The translations under genes were made by a program, and so were the position numbers. A stretch of DNA of 64,000 nt, taken from contig CAWUHX010000038.1 in assembly GCA_963922205.1 (NCBI GenBank), positions 1,302,001 to 1,366,000 on the forward strand, read 5' to 3'. The DNA comes from Romanomermis culicivorax. Its lineage: Eukaryota; Nematoda; Enoplea; Mermithida; Mermithidae. Positions 18,962 through 31,600 of the stretch are shown here, piece after piece. Positions within the stretch are counted from its first letter, which is position 1, and each line of letters starts with the position of its first letter. The notes under the pieces are model-generated. The model had not been told where the DNA came from. It did not search any database and saw only the letters and a list, made by a program, of their open reading frames with translations.

Positions 18962-20760
18962 TTGTCAGTATCGGTTATGTTTCGAAGTTCAGCAAAAGTC
19001 ATTGGAGACTGTGGGAGGAAAGGTTCCCCTTAGCAAGTGTTTGTTTCCCAGTTCAAATTTCTTGTTTGCAAATAGGGTACCCCAAAAAATCGAGTATTTT
19101 ATTATAATGAAGGTTTTTTTTAATTTTTAATTCTTTGTCTAAAATTTTTGGTTTCTGTAAGCCGATTTCTGAAGAACTTGAAAAATTTTTATTGTTGTAA
19201 TTTTATAGGAATTTCGAAACCTCACTCGAAGTGAAAAATTAAGACAATATGCAATTCAACTGCTCACTTCAGACTTCACCTCTGAGAGTTAGTGATAGAA
19301 ATCAGCGGTAGAAATGGTTTTCGATTTGCCATCGATAGCACAATTTCACGTTTGCGCCTCTAAAGAAAAAGATTGTTTAATCCCAGTATCCTTTTGAATC
19401 CACCCCGCTTTCCTTCTCCACTGCGACCCGCATTTCAAAATGAATACAATGCTTATGTATCAAAATATTTAACGATTCCGAAGTTCATAAATAAATCATA
19501 GAGGCTTAATGGGAGAACACTGACACAGTCAGATTTTTTAATACGTTGATCTAGATTTCTTTAAAGAAGTGTAGCATGACTTCGTATAATTACTGTCAAG
19601 AAGTCTGTTCGATTAGTATGTTCAACATTCAAATTTGCGCGTTTTTTACGTTATCACTTCACTGCAAAAAAGCATTAAAAACATTCATTTACCCCTTATT
19701 TAACCCCATAAATCGGTGCCAGATGCCGCAATAGCGGAAACTTGAATAGAAATGAATTTTCCACACTGCGTAAAATTAAACCTGGCCTCAAAGGAAGTTG
19801 GTGCATGCTCACAAAATTTGAGTGCGGGCTAGAAATACGAACCCGCGCCGAAAATTTGGACATTATATTGAGCAGTCCCTTGACCAGCCTATAAACTCAC
19901 AGATAATTCTAATGGAAGCTTATACTAATATACAAAGAAATTGGGATTGTCTAGCCTTTAGAGGATGTAAACGCTGGTTTTTCAACCATGTTTACTAAAT
20001 GTGATTAACCAAAGCGCGGATTTGCTCTAGGCGCGTTTCCAATCGCAGACTTTTCCTTTTCTGTGACTAACCTCCTTTTTGTTGAATATAAGCCGAAGGT
20101 TTTCTGTTTTTCTGTTTTTTCTCTCTTGCTTTCAAAAAAGCACACTAGTGCTCGTAAAGTGCTTCCTTCGCGTCTCCTGTAGGAAATGAAAACTTTCTCC
20201 ATACACGTGCGTAATGAATATATATAGAGATGTATAGAGCGGCTTTTCTCATTTTTCAGGTGCACACTCACGTTTTTTGATCTTCCCTGTTTTCTCTTTC
20301 ACATTCTACCCTTAATTAGATTACTTATAGGATAGTGATCTATTAGCTTTCTCATTTTTTCCATTCATCCGTCTATACACATATAGACTTAATGCGCTTA
20401 TGGTAATAAGTCGACCGTGCATAAAAATCATGTGACGTTTCCTTCTTCTTTTCACTCATCAACGGATCAGTAAAGAGTTTCATTTTCTTTTTCTAAGTAG
20501 GAAGGAGTAGTCGTCGTCGATGATATCAGGAATTAGTTTTTTTCCTTTGCTCTACCTGCACCCGTACTCCGCTTTGTTTCAGAATGTTCTACGAGTTTTC
20601 GTGAAAGTCAAAAACCTTAATTGATTCTTATAAGGGCTTACGTGTACTTGGCTATTGTGGGTTTTCAGTATGACTTCTGGAGCATAGAAGTAAGAGAAAG
20701 TCATAAATCGTGGGACAATTTTAATTTATGCAACACCGAAATTTACTTACTAAGTGGCCT
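18962..20760. other. intergenic, nothing recognised
   Basis: AT-rich sequence with several pyrimidine-rich runs (20090-20480). No exon, RNA gene or repeat family could be supported. Confidence 0.45.
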
Positions 20761-20976
20761 GCCTTACTTGAAATTATGTAATGGAAGTGGAAAGCAAGTA
20801 ATATTTCATATTTTACGATTTTCTGATAAACCATATGTTACATATAAATGTAAATTTGTGAGCATGTTGACCTAAAATATCTTCTGAGCTAAAAATTCTG
20901 TAATGGAAAGCCTGTGAAAACGATTTTGACGACAGCAAGAATTGTATTCAAGAATTTTCTAAAAAAAACAGATTGG
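20761..20976. mobile_element. MITE-1 relic
   Basis: Divergent copy recognised by GTGGAAAGCAAGTAATATTT, AAATTTGTGAGCATGTTGA and the end TTTTCTAAAAAAAACAGATT, in the same order as in full copies such as 40986-41234. The left terminus is degraded. Confidence 0.55.
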
Positions 20977-20984
20977 ACTTTTTA

Positions 20985-21113
20985 TACAGGGTGGTCCAAA
21001 AACAAACCATCTAAAATGCATGTAGTACATTATCCAGTCAAGTTAGAGCGCTCGAGTTCTATTCATCAGACAATCTACAGCTCTAGTTTATCCGGGTTTT
21101 GGACCGCCGCATA
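20985..21113. mobile_element. short TIR element, mariner-like termini
   Basis: Begins TACAGGGTGGTCCAAAAA and ends TTTTGGACCGCCGCATA, giving an imperfect inverted repeat flanked by TA. CAGGGTGGTCCAAAA is a common terminus type of Tc1/mariner-like elements. Only 129 bp, no transposase. Confidence 0.45.
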
Positions 21114-23929
21114 CTGTGAGCTGTCATTTATAAGTCCTTTGTATCCACTACAGACATGACCGATGGATGTATGGAAAACTGATGAAAACTATTCGATCAA
21201 ATCCCAATCGATGTCATAATAGGCAAAATGATACTAATGCAACAATTTTTAGTTTGGAGCTTCAAAAATTCAGACACGCGATGTATCTCCTTGAGAGTAG
21301 AATGTTTTATCACCGTTTATTTAATGGATTTGGGGTTGCTATTCCACTTCCTCATGAGGCAGAAAACAGATGGTAATTTCATATCATTTGCAACACCATT
21401 TTGTCGCACATTCTGTCAGTGTTGCCAAAAATCTGAACCCGCATGCAAATTGTGTGGTGTTGTCAAAAATTATATCAAGTGCAACGGTTCAACTACTTTG
21501 TGAATTGTTCGAGAGAGCGAATAGTAAGCTGAAGGATATCCCTCTATAAATCACCGATTAACTTTGCCTAAATTTGTCGATCAACAAATCCAATACAGTT
21601 GAAATTTGATCATCGCTTCGAATGACTTTTTTCTGAATCAGGCTTTCCGCAAAATATTCTATCATGAAGTGACCGGAATTTAATCAATGGCTCGATTCAG
21701 CGCAGAACGTGAAGTTCGTTGACAATATCTGCAGTAATCTTGCTCGAAGGTTTTCACGAAACCTTATTGTTATATGCTAGAAATCATGGTATTATTGCTT
21801 GATATTTTTGAAACCTTATCAAAAATAAAGAGCTTCAAGCCGTCTCAGCGCTAAAAATTACTTTATCCAGATACAAAACTAACGACCGATTACTGAAGCG
21901 AAATTTCAGCATCCAATGATCCAGAATACTTTTGTATCTCACGGGTGTATTGTGAAATGGAATTATTATCAGATGACTGATGAACGTTCGTTCAAAGTAC
22001 AAAAATTCTCTAAATTTGAGCTTTATTGTTCATTTTTGCTCCTGTCATCAACACAAAATACGGCTGTTCGAAGCACATTATTCCCGCAGTGTTACGTGGA
22101 CACCTTTTTTTCATGCCTCACTGCCAGAGCCAATTCGCAAAAAAAGGTGTCTATGAATGTAAGATTTCTCTCTGCCCATGCAACATCTTTCGTTTCAAAT
22201 CCCACTTTAAAAATGGAATATATATGATGTACTTTTTCAAACTCAATAGCTCATAGTGATTTTTATGAATTGCCCTATGTTGTTAGAATCACATGAAAGT
22301 TATTCCAACTTATATTTTCATGAAATAAGCTTCCGAATACAGGAGAAACGAACCAGTGTTTTAGTGACGTCTAGATAATTTTTCGTCAATTTCTCTTTAA
22401 ACTTCAAGAATTTTAAAATTTGCTTATTGTCAAAAGCTTAAAAGCTCATTGTATGCTATGAACCACTGGGTTAAGTTATAGCATATTGAATTCTCAAATT
22501 ATCTGTATACCGTAGTTGTCACAGTCAGGCGGAGCCTAGTAATGGCGGATCAATTTTGTTTGCAAGCACCACAGTGAATGCTTCATTCTACTATGAATTT
22601 CGTCGTAGTGGTGAGTCAGCCTGCTTTCTGAAACATGAACTAATAAGCGGTTCATATTGCAAACCAAGGAAAATATCGATATAATAAACCGTTGACAAAC
22701 TTCTTGGAACATTGATTTCGGACAGTGCAAAAATACTTTTGCCCAGTCATTTCCAAGTGAGTCTCGGATGCATACATCGTATGCTGTCATGTGTTTTTTA
22801 TGTTGATTAGCTCAGGGCGCTAAAGTCAACGTGGGAAAAAAGATGTCGGCTTGCGCTGTAGGTTAATTAGTTGCATGAGCATCATTTTGAGTTCAAATAC
22901 TTCTTTTAAAAAATCGACTATAGTTACTGTTTCGGCACGTACGTCTCAACAATGTCTGATAGTTACTCTGGAGAAAAAAGAGCGCAGCGCTTGTAGGATC
23001 GTTCTGCTGACAGACAAGCAACCAGTTGATGCAGATGTTCATCTGTCGAGAATACCGACAGTATTTAGATTCTCTGTTAGATAACATTTTTTCGGTCGGA
23101 AACGTTGTGAAATGTTCTATAATTATGTAAAACGGAAGATTTTGAAAAGAATGCTTTGAAAAGAAATGCAAAACACGTCACTGTTGTTGACTTCAAACTT
23201 CAAGTTTTCAATTCGAAAATATATCTTTTCCACAAATCAAGAATGTTGATTTTTATTAGAATCCCAAAATGCAGCTCGGAAAAATGTCCGAGGATCTCGA
23301 AGGACAATCGAAGATTAATGCATTTTTTGGAAAGATCATTTCGATCATAATAACATTGATGGAAATGTTTCTCCATAGAATTTTTGCCTCTTCACTTCCT
23401 CCTGTTCGACAGTGTTCATCAGGTTAATCCTTATGCTCTGATGAAAGAATTTCCCATTGAACAAAAGAACAAGCATTTCTAATTTTCTTTCTAGCGGAAA
23501 ATGATCACGTTTTCTTTATCGTACGATATTTTCTATTACTCGTAACAGACGGAATTCAGTATGAATAAGAAAAGAGAATGAAAAACAGCTGGGAAATGCT
23601 GAACAAATTGTCGGAGCTAAAAAGATTGAAGCGATCAGTTCGATCGATAATCGACTCAACCATTGGTGTTGTGAAAGGCCAAAATCCGCTAAGAATTATT
23701 GAAATATATTGCATTGTTAATGGGATTTCCTAATTCTTTGAGACTTATTTTAAGAATTCTAGAGAATTTTAGAAAATCCTTTTCTCCCAAAACATGAACT
23801 TTTAAGAATTTTAAATAAGTTGAACTATTGCCACGAGCAACTTCAAATTTTTAAAATTTAGCCTCCGTCACAGATGAGCGGCATCATCATTGGATTTTCT
23901 TCTATACGAGTAAAACGATTATAAATTGA
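21114..23929. other. intergenic, nothing recognised
   Basis: No supported exon or repeat. Short open frames (for example 21167-21376, 22536-22790) show no domain and no coding-like continuation. Confidence 0.45.
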
Positions 23930-24107
23930 GAAAACTGAAAAATGAGTACCGTCATCAAAATTTCACACAAAGCTTTTACTACTGAATTTTTTACTCGAAA
24001 TATATATTGCTGGACGTCACAGTTCTAAAGTCCCGGTCCTATGTGGAATACGGTATCGTATAAATTTGAAATAGTACTTAAAGGCGCCTGAAGAAAAACA
24101 GACTATA
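23930..24107. mobile_element. MITE-1 copy, 5'-truncated, inverse orientation
   Basis: Contains ACCGTCATCAAAATTT, TTTTTTACTCGAAA and ends GAAGAAAAACAGACTATAG, matching the inverse-oriented copy at 37422-37678. Confidence 0.6.
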
Positions 24108-25656
24108 GGTTCCATCACTCACATCGTATGTTTTAGGAGACTTTGTTTTTTCAAAATGTCCATGAAGTCGATACAGAAACGGAATTCCGCTAACAATGTA
24201 AAGTAAAAACGCTGAATAGAATCCCTTTTGACTCAAAATTGACTCAAAACAATGATTTTCCTTCTAATTGAGGTTTACTGTCAAGTTTATCCAATTTACT
24301 TTAATTTTACGGGATGTGTATAACATTAGTCAGACATTCCTGATTACCTAATTACAAAAATTGACGACAAAAAGAATCATTGTAAATTAATATAGGTCAG
24401 CGGTTACTGTAGCTGTCTTTATGAGAAAAAAGAGTATAACTGTAGATAGGTTACCAAGAAACTAGGCCTTATATACCGCCTACACTAATGTGTGGCCATT
24501 TACCTACTGTTCACTTTTTAAGAATTCTTTCATTTCTCGTTAGTTATTGTCGTTCGGGCCAAATCACGGGAGATGGAGTAAGCAAATTTATACCTGTTTT
24601 GGAGCGATGCTGGAAGACATCTGGAGCAAAGAGAACAATTTTTGGGAAATAAATTTCTGTTTATCCCTGAAGATCGAGAAACATGAATTCGGGGCAGTCA
24701 CGGAGCAGGAAAAGAACATCTTTAGAGCAAAAACAGTCAAAATATGACAAGATTTACTCCATGGGACAACAAAGGAGCGAAATATGGGAAAAGTCACAAC
24801 CAGCAGAAATTAACCAAGGAGCGATCGCGGAATTTCACGGTCACCAAAATGATATGTATACCGGACTGTAGCAAATAGTAAACAGTAACATTAACGTTGT
24901 GCAAATTTGCTTTTTCATAGCTCCGAATCTACTTCTCCTAGGCAGATGTAATATTGGCACAAATATCAGCAACTTTGCTCCATTTCTGCTCCTAATTTGC
25001 CCCAACTAAGAATCCTCTCCAAACTAATTTTCTCAACCTTCTGTAATACCAAACAACGTAGTGAATTACAAAAAAAGCGAAAAATCTGGGAGCATAAGTG
25101 GAATAGATACGCCAAGATTACTCCTCATTTAATCTTACTCCGCTCCCTGATTTGCTCTTACTTTGCTCTGCCACTCGTGATTTTTCCCTAAGTCACTCAC
25201 GACGAAATACCAATTTATTTTTGAATTCCAAAGACACTGTCGAAACACTCATGAACTGTCTTTTCATAGACTCACTTTCTTTGGCGTTTACGGTATCATC
25301 ATACGAAAATAGAAACGTTTTTTAGGTTTCGATATTCATACTCTGTTCCATAATTGCTTAATGATGAATTTTTAATGAGGCACCCCGTTGATTTTTATTC
25401 ATTAGAAAATTGTTTACTCTTTCTTGGTATGTACGCCTTGGAATCATTTAGCTCATGTAATCCGAAAATAGATCTAATTTTCTTACCCCTCTCATAATCC
25501 ATTTAATATTATTGATTCATTTCACCTTTTGTCATAGACATTTGTTGACCCTACTCTCATTTCGAGACCAAGATTGCAATCAGGAAAGGGAAAGACAATT
25601 TTTTCCATGAGCACCAAATAAAAAAGAACAATTTTAGCTTTGCGCTAATTAATTAA
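24108..25656. other. upstream region of the GPCR gene
   Basis: The 1.5 kb before the receptor ATG hold no recognised gene or repeat. Promoter and 5' untranslated exons would be expected here, but I cannot place them. Confidence 0.4.
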
Positions 25657-28600
25657 ATGGATAATCGATATTATTCCTCGAACATTCTCCACAATAATAG
25701 CGCCGATGCTGAACCGGCTTTTCTGGTTTTGAAAGGCGTGGCTTTGGGCTGCCTGTGCGCCTGGACCGTCGTGGCCAACGTGCTTGTTTTTGTCGTACTG
25801 TACAAAAACCCCAGGCTCCAAACGGTGCCCAATTTGTTGGTGGGAAATTTGGCCTTTAGCGACTTGTGCTTGGGCTGCGTCGTTTTGCCCTTATCGGCCG
25901 TCTACGCCGTCACTTTGCATTGGCCGTTCGGAAAATTGGCCTGCGAAATTTGGATATCGACGGACGTTTTGAGTTGTACGGCTTCGATATGGAATCTTTC
26001 CATGATAGGTATAGGCTCTATTTTGTAACGGTCCGTTTTTATACTTTTTTCTCCTTTTTTTGATATACACGGATTTTTTCCTTTTTATTTATTTTCTATG
26101 TTTATTCTTTTCTTATTTTGTTCTTTTCTACCGTTTTTGTTTATTTAATCAGCAATAGCATTGTTTGAATCCTGCTGACGCAAGTGTTATTTAATTTTTT
26201 CTGATACTATAATCTGTTTTTTAAAATGTTGATAAATAATGAAAGTGGAAAGCAAGTAGTATTTCATATTTTTACGGTTTTCTGACAAAAAATATACCAA
26301 ATAGGACCGGGAAATTGTGGGCACGCTGAACTATCCCTTAACGGTTTTTTGAGTCAAAAAACATTAGTGTAAAAGTTCAACGCAAGCGATTTTGACTCCA
26401 GTGCTGATTTTTGGCGCTTTTCAATTTGGAAGCATTTTATAAAAAAAAAACAAATTATACATAAATCTGCATTTTCCTTTTTTCATGCTTCCTTTTTTAT
26501 TTATGTTTGTCTTTGACGTTTTCTATTCTAGTTTTTTCGATATATTTTCCGATGTATATTTTTATTTTGTTGCTTAACAGTGTTGTTTTAAATATTACAC
26601 TGTTTTGTCTTTATTCTTTTTATTAATTTTTGTTTTTGTTTCCTATATCTTTATTACTCTCTGAATGTTTTGCTTCTTTTTGTCCTCGTCAGTGATGTTT
26701 TCATTTGTATCTTTCTGACGTCAGTGCTACAGTCATTACTAAAATTTTCAGTATCCTGTATGTTTGTGTTTTCTCCCATTTTGCCACGTTTCCGCTTATT
26801 TTCATAATTTTGTTTCGATTTGCTGCATCTAAGCTTCTATTTTTCGTTTCCGCTTTTATGTTGCCATTCTTTTTATGCTTTAGTTTTTATGTTCTTTTTC
26901 TGTAGATCCCCATCTTTGATCAACTTCATAAACTTTTCGCCTTTCTGCTGGTTCGCTTGAGTCATATGATTCTATGATTCTTATTTCTGGTCAATTTTTG
27001 TTCGACTTTTCTAATTTTTTGCATCTTTTATGTGTTCCTTATGTTTATTTTACCTCCGTCCTTGTTTTTGAAAATATTCCTCAATTTTTTCTGCTCAACA
27101 ATATTCCTTTCACACGCTTCGTCTTCTTACATCGTTGGTTTTTGTTGCCTTCTATTCCTGCTCTTTTACTTGTCAGCAATATTTTATTTTTCATCTTTCT
27201 CACTTCATTTTTAATCTCATTACTGAAAAATATTGCGTTTGTACATTTTCCCAGGCTGATATTTTTTAGCTATGGTTTTGATTCGTTTATGTATCTATTC
27301 TTTTTGTATCTTCTGTTTTTTTTCTCGTACTGTTTTTCAGCCCTTTAGCTGTTTAGTTTTTGTGTATTGCCGCTTTCTGCGTTTTCTCGTTTTGATTACG
27401 TCTCAATTTTCTCACTTTTCTTAATATTTTTATTTGATGTGCTTCGATTTAATTTTTCTGTTGAACATTTTCCATTATTCGTTCGTATTTTTCTATACTA
27501 GTAGTTTGTGTTTTTTTAAATGTTTTCAAACAATAAAGCAAGTACTATTTTATATTTTCAGCATTTTCTGCCAAACCGTAGGTCATATGGAACTGAAACT
27601 TCGTGACAAAAATCAACTAACATTCTAAAATTTTATGGGTCAAAAATTCTACAATTCTAAATCTGCAGTTTTGAGTAAAATATTCTACATACCATTTTCA
27701 AGTCACCGCATATTTGTGTCATTTTTCATTTTAAAAGCATTTTCTAAAAAACAGACTACAGTTTTACTGTGTTCTATTTTGTAATTTCCTTCTCTTATAT
27801 TTTGCTCTCATTTTTTTCTCTCGGAAAACTACATTTTTCATATTTTGCGGCTTTATATTTTCATAACGAGTTGTGTGTATTTCCACGGCGGGATTTTGTT
27901 TTTTTCTTTGTTTTATGCTTGTGCTGTTTTATTTCGTGTGCCTTCATGTATTTCCTGTTGTTTCTTGCTCTTGTTTTCATAGTTTTTTTAGCATTTTACA
28001 AGCCATGGCTTGTTGGACTGACAAAATGGCTTGTAGAATTTTTGTCCAACAAGCCAAAATAGCTTGTCAGAATTTTTTGAGTCATGTGTTTGATCATATG
28101 GGATACAGAAAAGATGCATTTTGGTGCATTTTAGAAAATCATAATCTCAAAATTTTCCAGCGCTTCGCGCCGGTTATAACTTAAGTAAGCATTATTATTT
28201 ATTTCCTAGCTCAGGCGCCGCTTCTAACATGTCTGCCTTCACTTATCATTTAATCTTTAATAGTTTTAATCATCTTAAACGTATTATCTCATGTTTTAAT
28301 TAGTAATCTTCAATATTTCATCTTGATATTTAATGAAGATTCACATTTTTCCCTTGACACCTTTTTTAGAAAGATCAATACGTCAAGTCTGTAAACTTTT
28401 TGAAGCGATTATTCCTTTCTTAACGTAAATCAATTCAAAAGCTTTGTGGAAGTAGTTTTCGGAAATTTCTACTCTTCTTACTCATATCTTTTCGCCAAGT
28501 TCATGAGTGTGAGAATAAATTAATGGTTTTAAAATTTTTCAAACATAAAATTCTAGAAATTACGACTTTTGAGCAGAAAATTCGAATCTTATTCTTCAAA

Positions 28601-31600
28601 TAAGTGTTTGGAAAATTGATTTTCCAACATCGCAGAATGTCAATACCCAAAAAATTTTCCGGCGTTTCAGGCGGAAAGATTAATAGCTTTTTTGGGCTCT
28701 CACTTGTCATCATAGAGGATTTAACCGCCGATTTCTCATGTAATTCAAAGTCGTGATGTTCTTGGATAGTTTGCTCGAAAATTTGTTCCACAATGCTTGT
28801 AGATTCGACTTCGATCAAACTCAAAAATTTCAAAAGTTTCCTGAATTTTAATGAATTAACGGCTCTAAAATGTTATTGAATAAATGTTGAATGACATTTT
28901 TTTTCTGATCGATTGCCATGATGCACAATATATACATTTCTTTAAAAAATAACCTAGCATGGGAATTTATTCACGTATACTGATATTATACAATCGGCTT
29001 GTAAAAATTTGGAATGGCTTGCAAAATTTTAGGTCAACAAGCCACTTGGCTTGTGACTCGTAGTTAAAAAAACCCTGCTTGTTTTATATGAAATTTAATT
29101 TTATACGAAATATATGGAATAATATGAAATTCATTAAACTTCTTATATGATATTTCGGTTTTTATTGCTTTAGTTTTTATCTTGTTTTTTTCTCTTAAAA
29201 ATTTCGCTTGTTTCCTTTTGACATTTAGATTTTGCTTTTTTATAATATTCTGCTTTTTCATATTTCTTGTCATGGCACATTTTTCATTTCATTTTCCCGA
29301 TTTTCTGTCATTTTTTGATGTGTGTTTGACTAAGAGCTTCCTGCCATATTTTTCTATACTTTCTTTTTATGTAAAGTAGATCGTCAGCATTCAAAACATT
29401 TGTACCCCAACATAGGGCTTGATGAATCCTTTTCCTAAACTACAGAAAATAGTATTTCCTGGAATCAAACATTGATACTCCAATTTTTTCAATTTCCTTT
29501 TTCTAGGGTTAGACAGATATTGGGCCATAACTTCCCCCATCACTTACATAACCAAACGGAATATGCGTTCGGCCGTTTTGATGATTTTATCAATCTGGGG
29601 ACTATCGAGCTTGATTTCTTTGGCGCCTTTCCTGGGTTGGAGGCAATATTCGGAAAAAGGCAACTATTTTATCGATATCGAAACTCGTACCAGTCATTGC
29701 CAATTTCTGGAATTGCCTGCTTATACGCTCTATTCGGCCACCGGCTCGTTCTATATACCCTTGTTGGTCATGTTTTTCGTCTATTTCCAAATTTACCGAG
29801 CTTTTGCCGATCATCGAGCCAGGCAAATTTATAGGTGAGAGGAAATGATAAGTAGATTGCAGGCCAAATATTTCTACTGCAACGTATTACTGTACTTCAG
29901 GATACGGAACTTTCTTTGCCAGTTGTGAAAAAACCGGTAATTTATCTTCTATTCGAGATCTACACGAATGCATCATTCACATAATTGAAGCTATATTATT
30001 GTCATTTTGTCAAATTTACAGTTATAAAAGATCAAGGTCAGAGCTTTTTTACTCATTATATTACGATTATGAAACTTCCTGGCTTCAAAGTCTATTGGCA
30101 CTTGTCCAACAACATATGGTTATTATCGGGGGCTTCTATTCGATATCTAAGAATGTACATACGAGTACATCAGGTTTCAATTACTAATTTCAGCCAACTA
30201 TAATCAAAATTAAACTATCAAAACTAGAGCTTCCATTTACCCTCCGGGTTTTTCGTATTGAGTAAAATCTTATTTTCTTGAAATGTCGGACATTTGAAAC
30301 CCATTTTGGAATGGAAATGAGCATTCCGGAAAATTCTCTTAAAAGTCAAAATTGATAGGTTTTAGATTTCACAGCATCAAATTTTTTCCATGATAAATTT
30401 AGCGAGCAATTGAAAGACTAATGAGCAGTAATGAACACTGTGTACACATAGAAAAAACGCAATTTGATCACATAGCTGGAGGGACTGTTATGCAGTACTC
30501 AAAATATCTTGCTATCGTATTTCGTGTCAATTTCTTTGCACCTTGCCAAAAATTTAACATAAATTTAAACTTGTCGTACAGTAGAAATTTGTACTAAGCA
30601 GTGCCGAGGTGAAGAGGAAAGCTCAGCAGTTTTCACTATTCTCTTTTTCCTTTATATTGACAAACATCAAAGAAAAAAAAGATCTTGATCATTCTTATTT
30701 CTGAAACATGAAATATGTTTATAAACTGAATTTTACATCTTCGTGGTTTCAAATAGTTATATCAGTTTACCTAAAGTAGACTACAAATTAGTGCTTCAAC
30801 CTGAAGGAGTTTTTAATACTGAACTTAGAACAAGTGGAATTTGACATTTTTTTGATTCCTGTAAATGAATTATTATTATTGAATTTTACACCTGGTTTTC
30901 ACATGATATCATCACTGGAAATGATAATTGAAGTATACAATAAGTCACGTCATCTGATTTTCTTTGAGAGACTGAATGAAAATATATTTTTTATTTTTGT
31001 AAATCAAGAAATGACTAGAATCGCATTGTCATCGAAATCGTTTACAGACGTATGGTTCAGCGTAAAATCGTAGAAATATGGAATAATGCTTGCTTTTCAT
31101 TGTTATTATTTATAGTCACATCAAGAAAAACATAATATAGTTAGTTAACCAAAATTATTGAAAAAACATCATGCTTATCCACTGCCGGTTTGGACAGAAA
31201 TGGATCGATTACCGAATGCTACTCGAAGAATTTTGACCACTTAACCAAGTTATTGAATGATATTTTCAGCTGTTCTGTTTGCCGCTAAATTTCTTTCATT
31301 GTTTACAGTACTAAGCTTACTAGTTTTTTCCGCATTGAACTTACTCTCATGTGATCGCTGCATCGATCATTTCAAAATGAATGGAGTATAGTTTCAGACT
31401 TCAATCATCATGGTGAAGTGAACTCATTTTTTATCTTCTCTCTTGAAAAGCTGTCTAACATAAAAACTTCACACGGGATATTTCATGTCAATGTTAAGCC
31501 GTTGGCATGGCGATTTACGTAACGCAGAAATTTCCCATCAAAATGATTTTGTGTAGTGCGCCTGTGCTAATTATGTCCGGAAAACTGACTTCTTCACTTA

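Noticed and set aside
26160..26185. TTTGAATCC stretch as a possible tRNA T-loop
   Set aside because: No paired acceptor or anticodon arms could be found around it.
26705..27348. Hydrophobic frames suggesting membrane proteins in GPCR intron 1
   Set aside because: The DNA is T-rich low complexity, so Phe/Leu/Ser frames are expected by composition.
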